Shown here piece after piece: positions 11,120-11,254 of a stretch of DNA of 11,254 nt. A program made the position numbers and the translations under genes. Origin of the DNA: Dehalococcoidia bacterium (lineage in GTDB: Bacteria; Chloroflexota; Dehalococcoidia; SZUA-161); assembly GCA_020344295.1 (NCBI GenBank), contig CP070819.1, positions 1,742,567-1,753,820 of the forward strand, in the 5' to 3' direction. The stretch's first letter is position 1, and every line of letters begins with the position of its first letter. The notes beneath the pieces are model-generated. The model worked only from the letters and a program-made list of their open reading frames with translations, had not been told where the DNA came from and made no database searches.

Positions 11120-11254
11120 CCAGTCCTTTGTCAGAGTTCTTTCAATAGCACTAGATTTCAGTTAACCTTCGCAAGAAAATCGTTCTTTCTTCAGATTTCG
11201 TGCGCATGGACTATCTGGCGCCCCTTTTATTACAGACGCCCTCATCAGGTATAA
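11120..11254. other. Region upstream of the methyltransferase, nothing certain
   Basis: No gene is visible. The minus strand has CTGACAAAGGACTG (about 11121-11134), close to the TTGACAAAGTGGACTG of the small-operon promoter, so it carries one GGACT element, but no good -10 follows. Confidence 0.25.

Noticed and set aside
1..11254. Mobile element, CRISPR array, tRNA or rRNA
   Set aside because: No transposase or integrase, no evenly spaced repeat-spacer pattern, no tRNA-like or rRNA-like sequence was seen; the GGACT cluster is too short and irregular for a CRISPR.

Overview
The window reads as an accessory or catabolic stretch of a bacterial chromosome with moderate GC. It has strong Shine-Dalgarno sites of the AAGGAGGT type and sigma70-like promoters. 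The gene mix (FMN/Fe-S enoate reductase, SDR, TPP enzyme, PaaI-like thioesterase, nitronate-monooxygenase-type flavoprotein, universal stress protein, HARE-HTH protein) would fit an anaerobic or microaerophilic environmental bacterium such as a Dehalococcoidia-type Chloroflexota. That placement is an inference from gene style; the window has no rRNA or other phylogenetic marker. I see no insertion sequence, CRISPR array, tRNA or rRNA.

Layout. 1-321 (+) is the 3' end of a flavin oxidoreductase that meets an SDR gene tail to tail. 313-1814 (-) is a transglutaminase-like protein followed by the SDR, probably one operon. A 269-base divergent region (1815-2083) with promoters and short palindromes separates it from 2084-4747 (+), a TPP-dependent enzyme followed by a double-hotdog thioesterase. 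4748-5195 is a gene-poor gap holding what looks like a frameshifted small membrane-anchored Pro/Glu-rich gene on the minus strand and the promoter of a universal stress protein gene (5196-5654, +). 5706-8434 (-) is a HARE-HTH protein gene followed by a 668-residue 2,4-dienoyl-CoA-reductase-like flavoenzyme. 8604-9239 (-) is a CPBP/CAAX-type membrane protease, and 9419-9649 (-) a small acidic protein. 9912-10303 (-) is a two-gene operon of tiny proteins, a 66-residue charged helical protein and a 57-residue four-cysteine zinc ribbon. 10535-11107 (-) is a class I SAM methyltransferase.

The first 7.7 kb is dominated by CoA-thioester, carbonyl and flavin chemistry: C-C bond making or breaking (TPP enzyme), thioester hydrolysis (hotdog), alcohol/ketone interconversion (SDR) and C=C reduction (enoate reductase). 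A shared catabolic role is reasonable, but the substrate cannot be read from the sequence. The flavoenzyme differs from FadH at both catalytic positions I could align, so it is probably not a simple dienoyl-CoA reductase.

The most unusual part is regulatory. The small two-gene operon near 10.3 kb has a TTGACA-N17-TGGTACAAG promoter whose spacer, -10 box and leader carry repeated GGACT/AGTCC elements. The leader also carries a long nested dyad. The HARE-HTH gene has a comparable arrangement: a consensus promoter with a 29-base near-palindrome, built from two copies of GTATCATACG, lying on the start of transcription. Four promoters in the window share an extended -10 beginning TGGTA.
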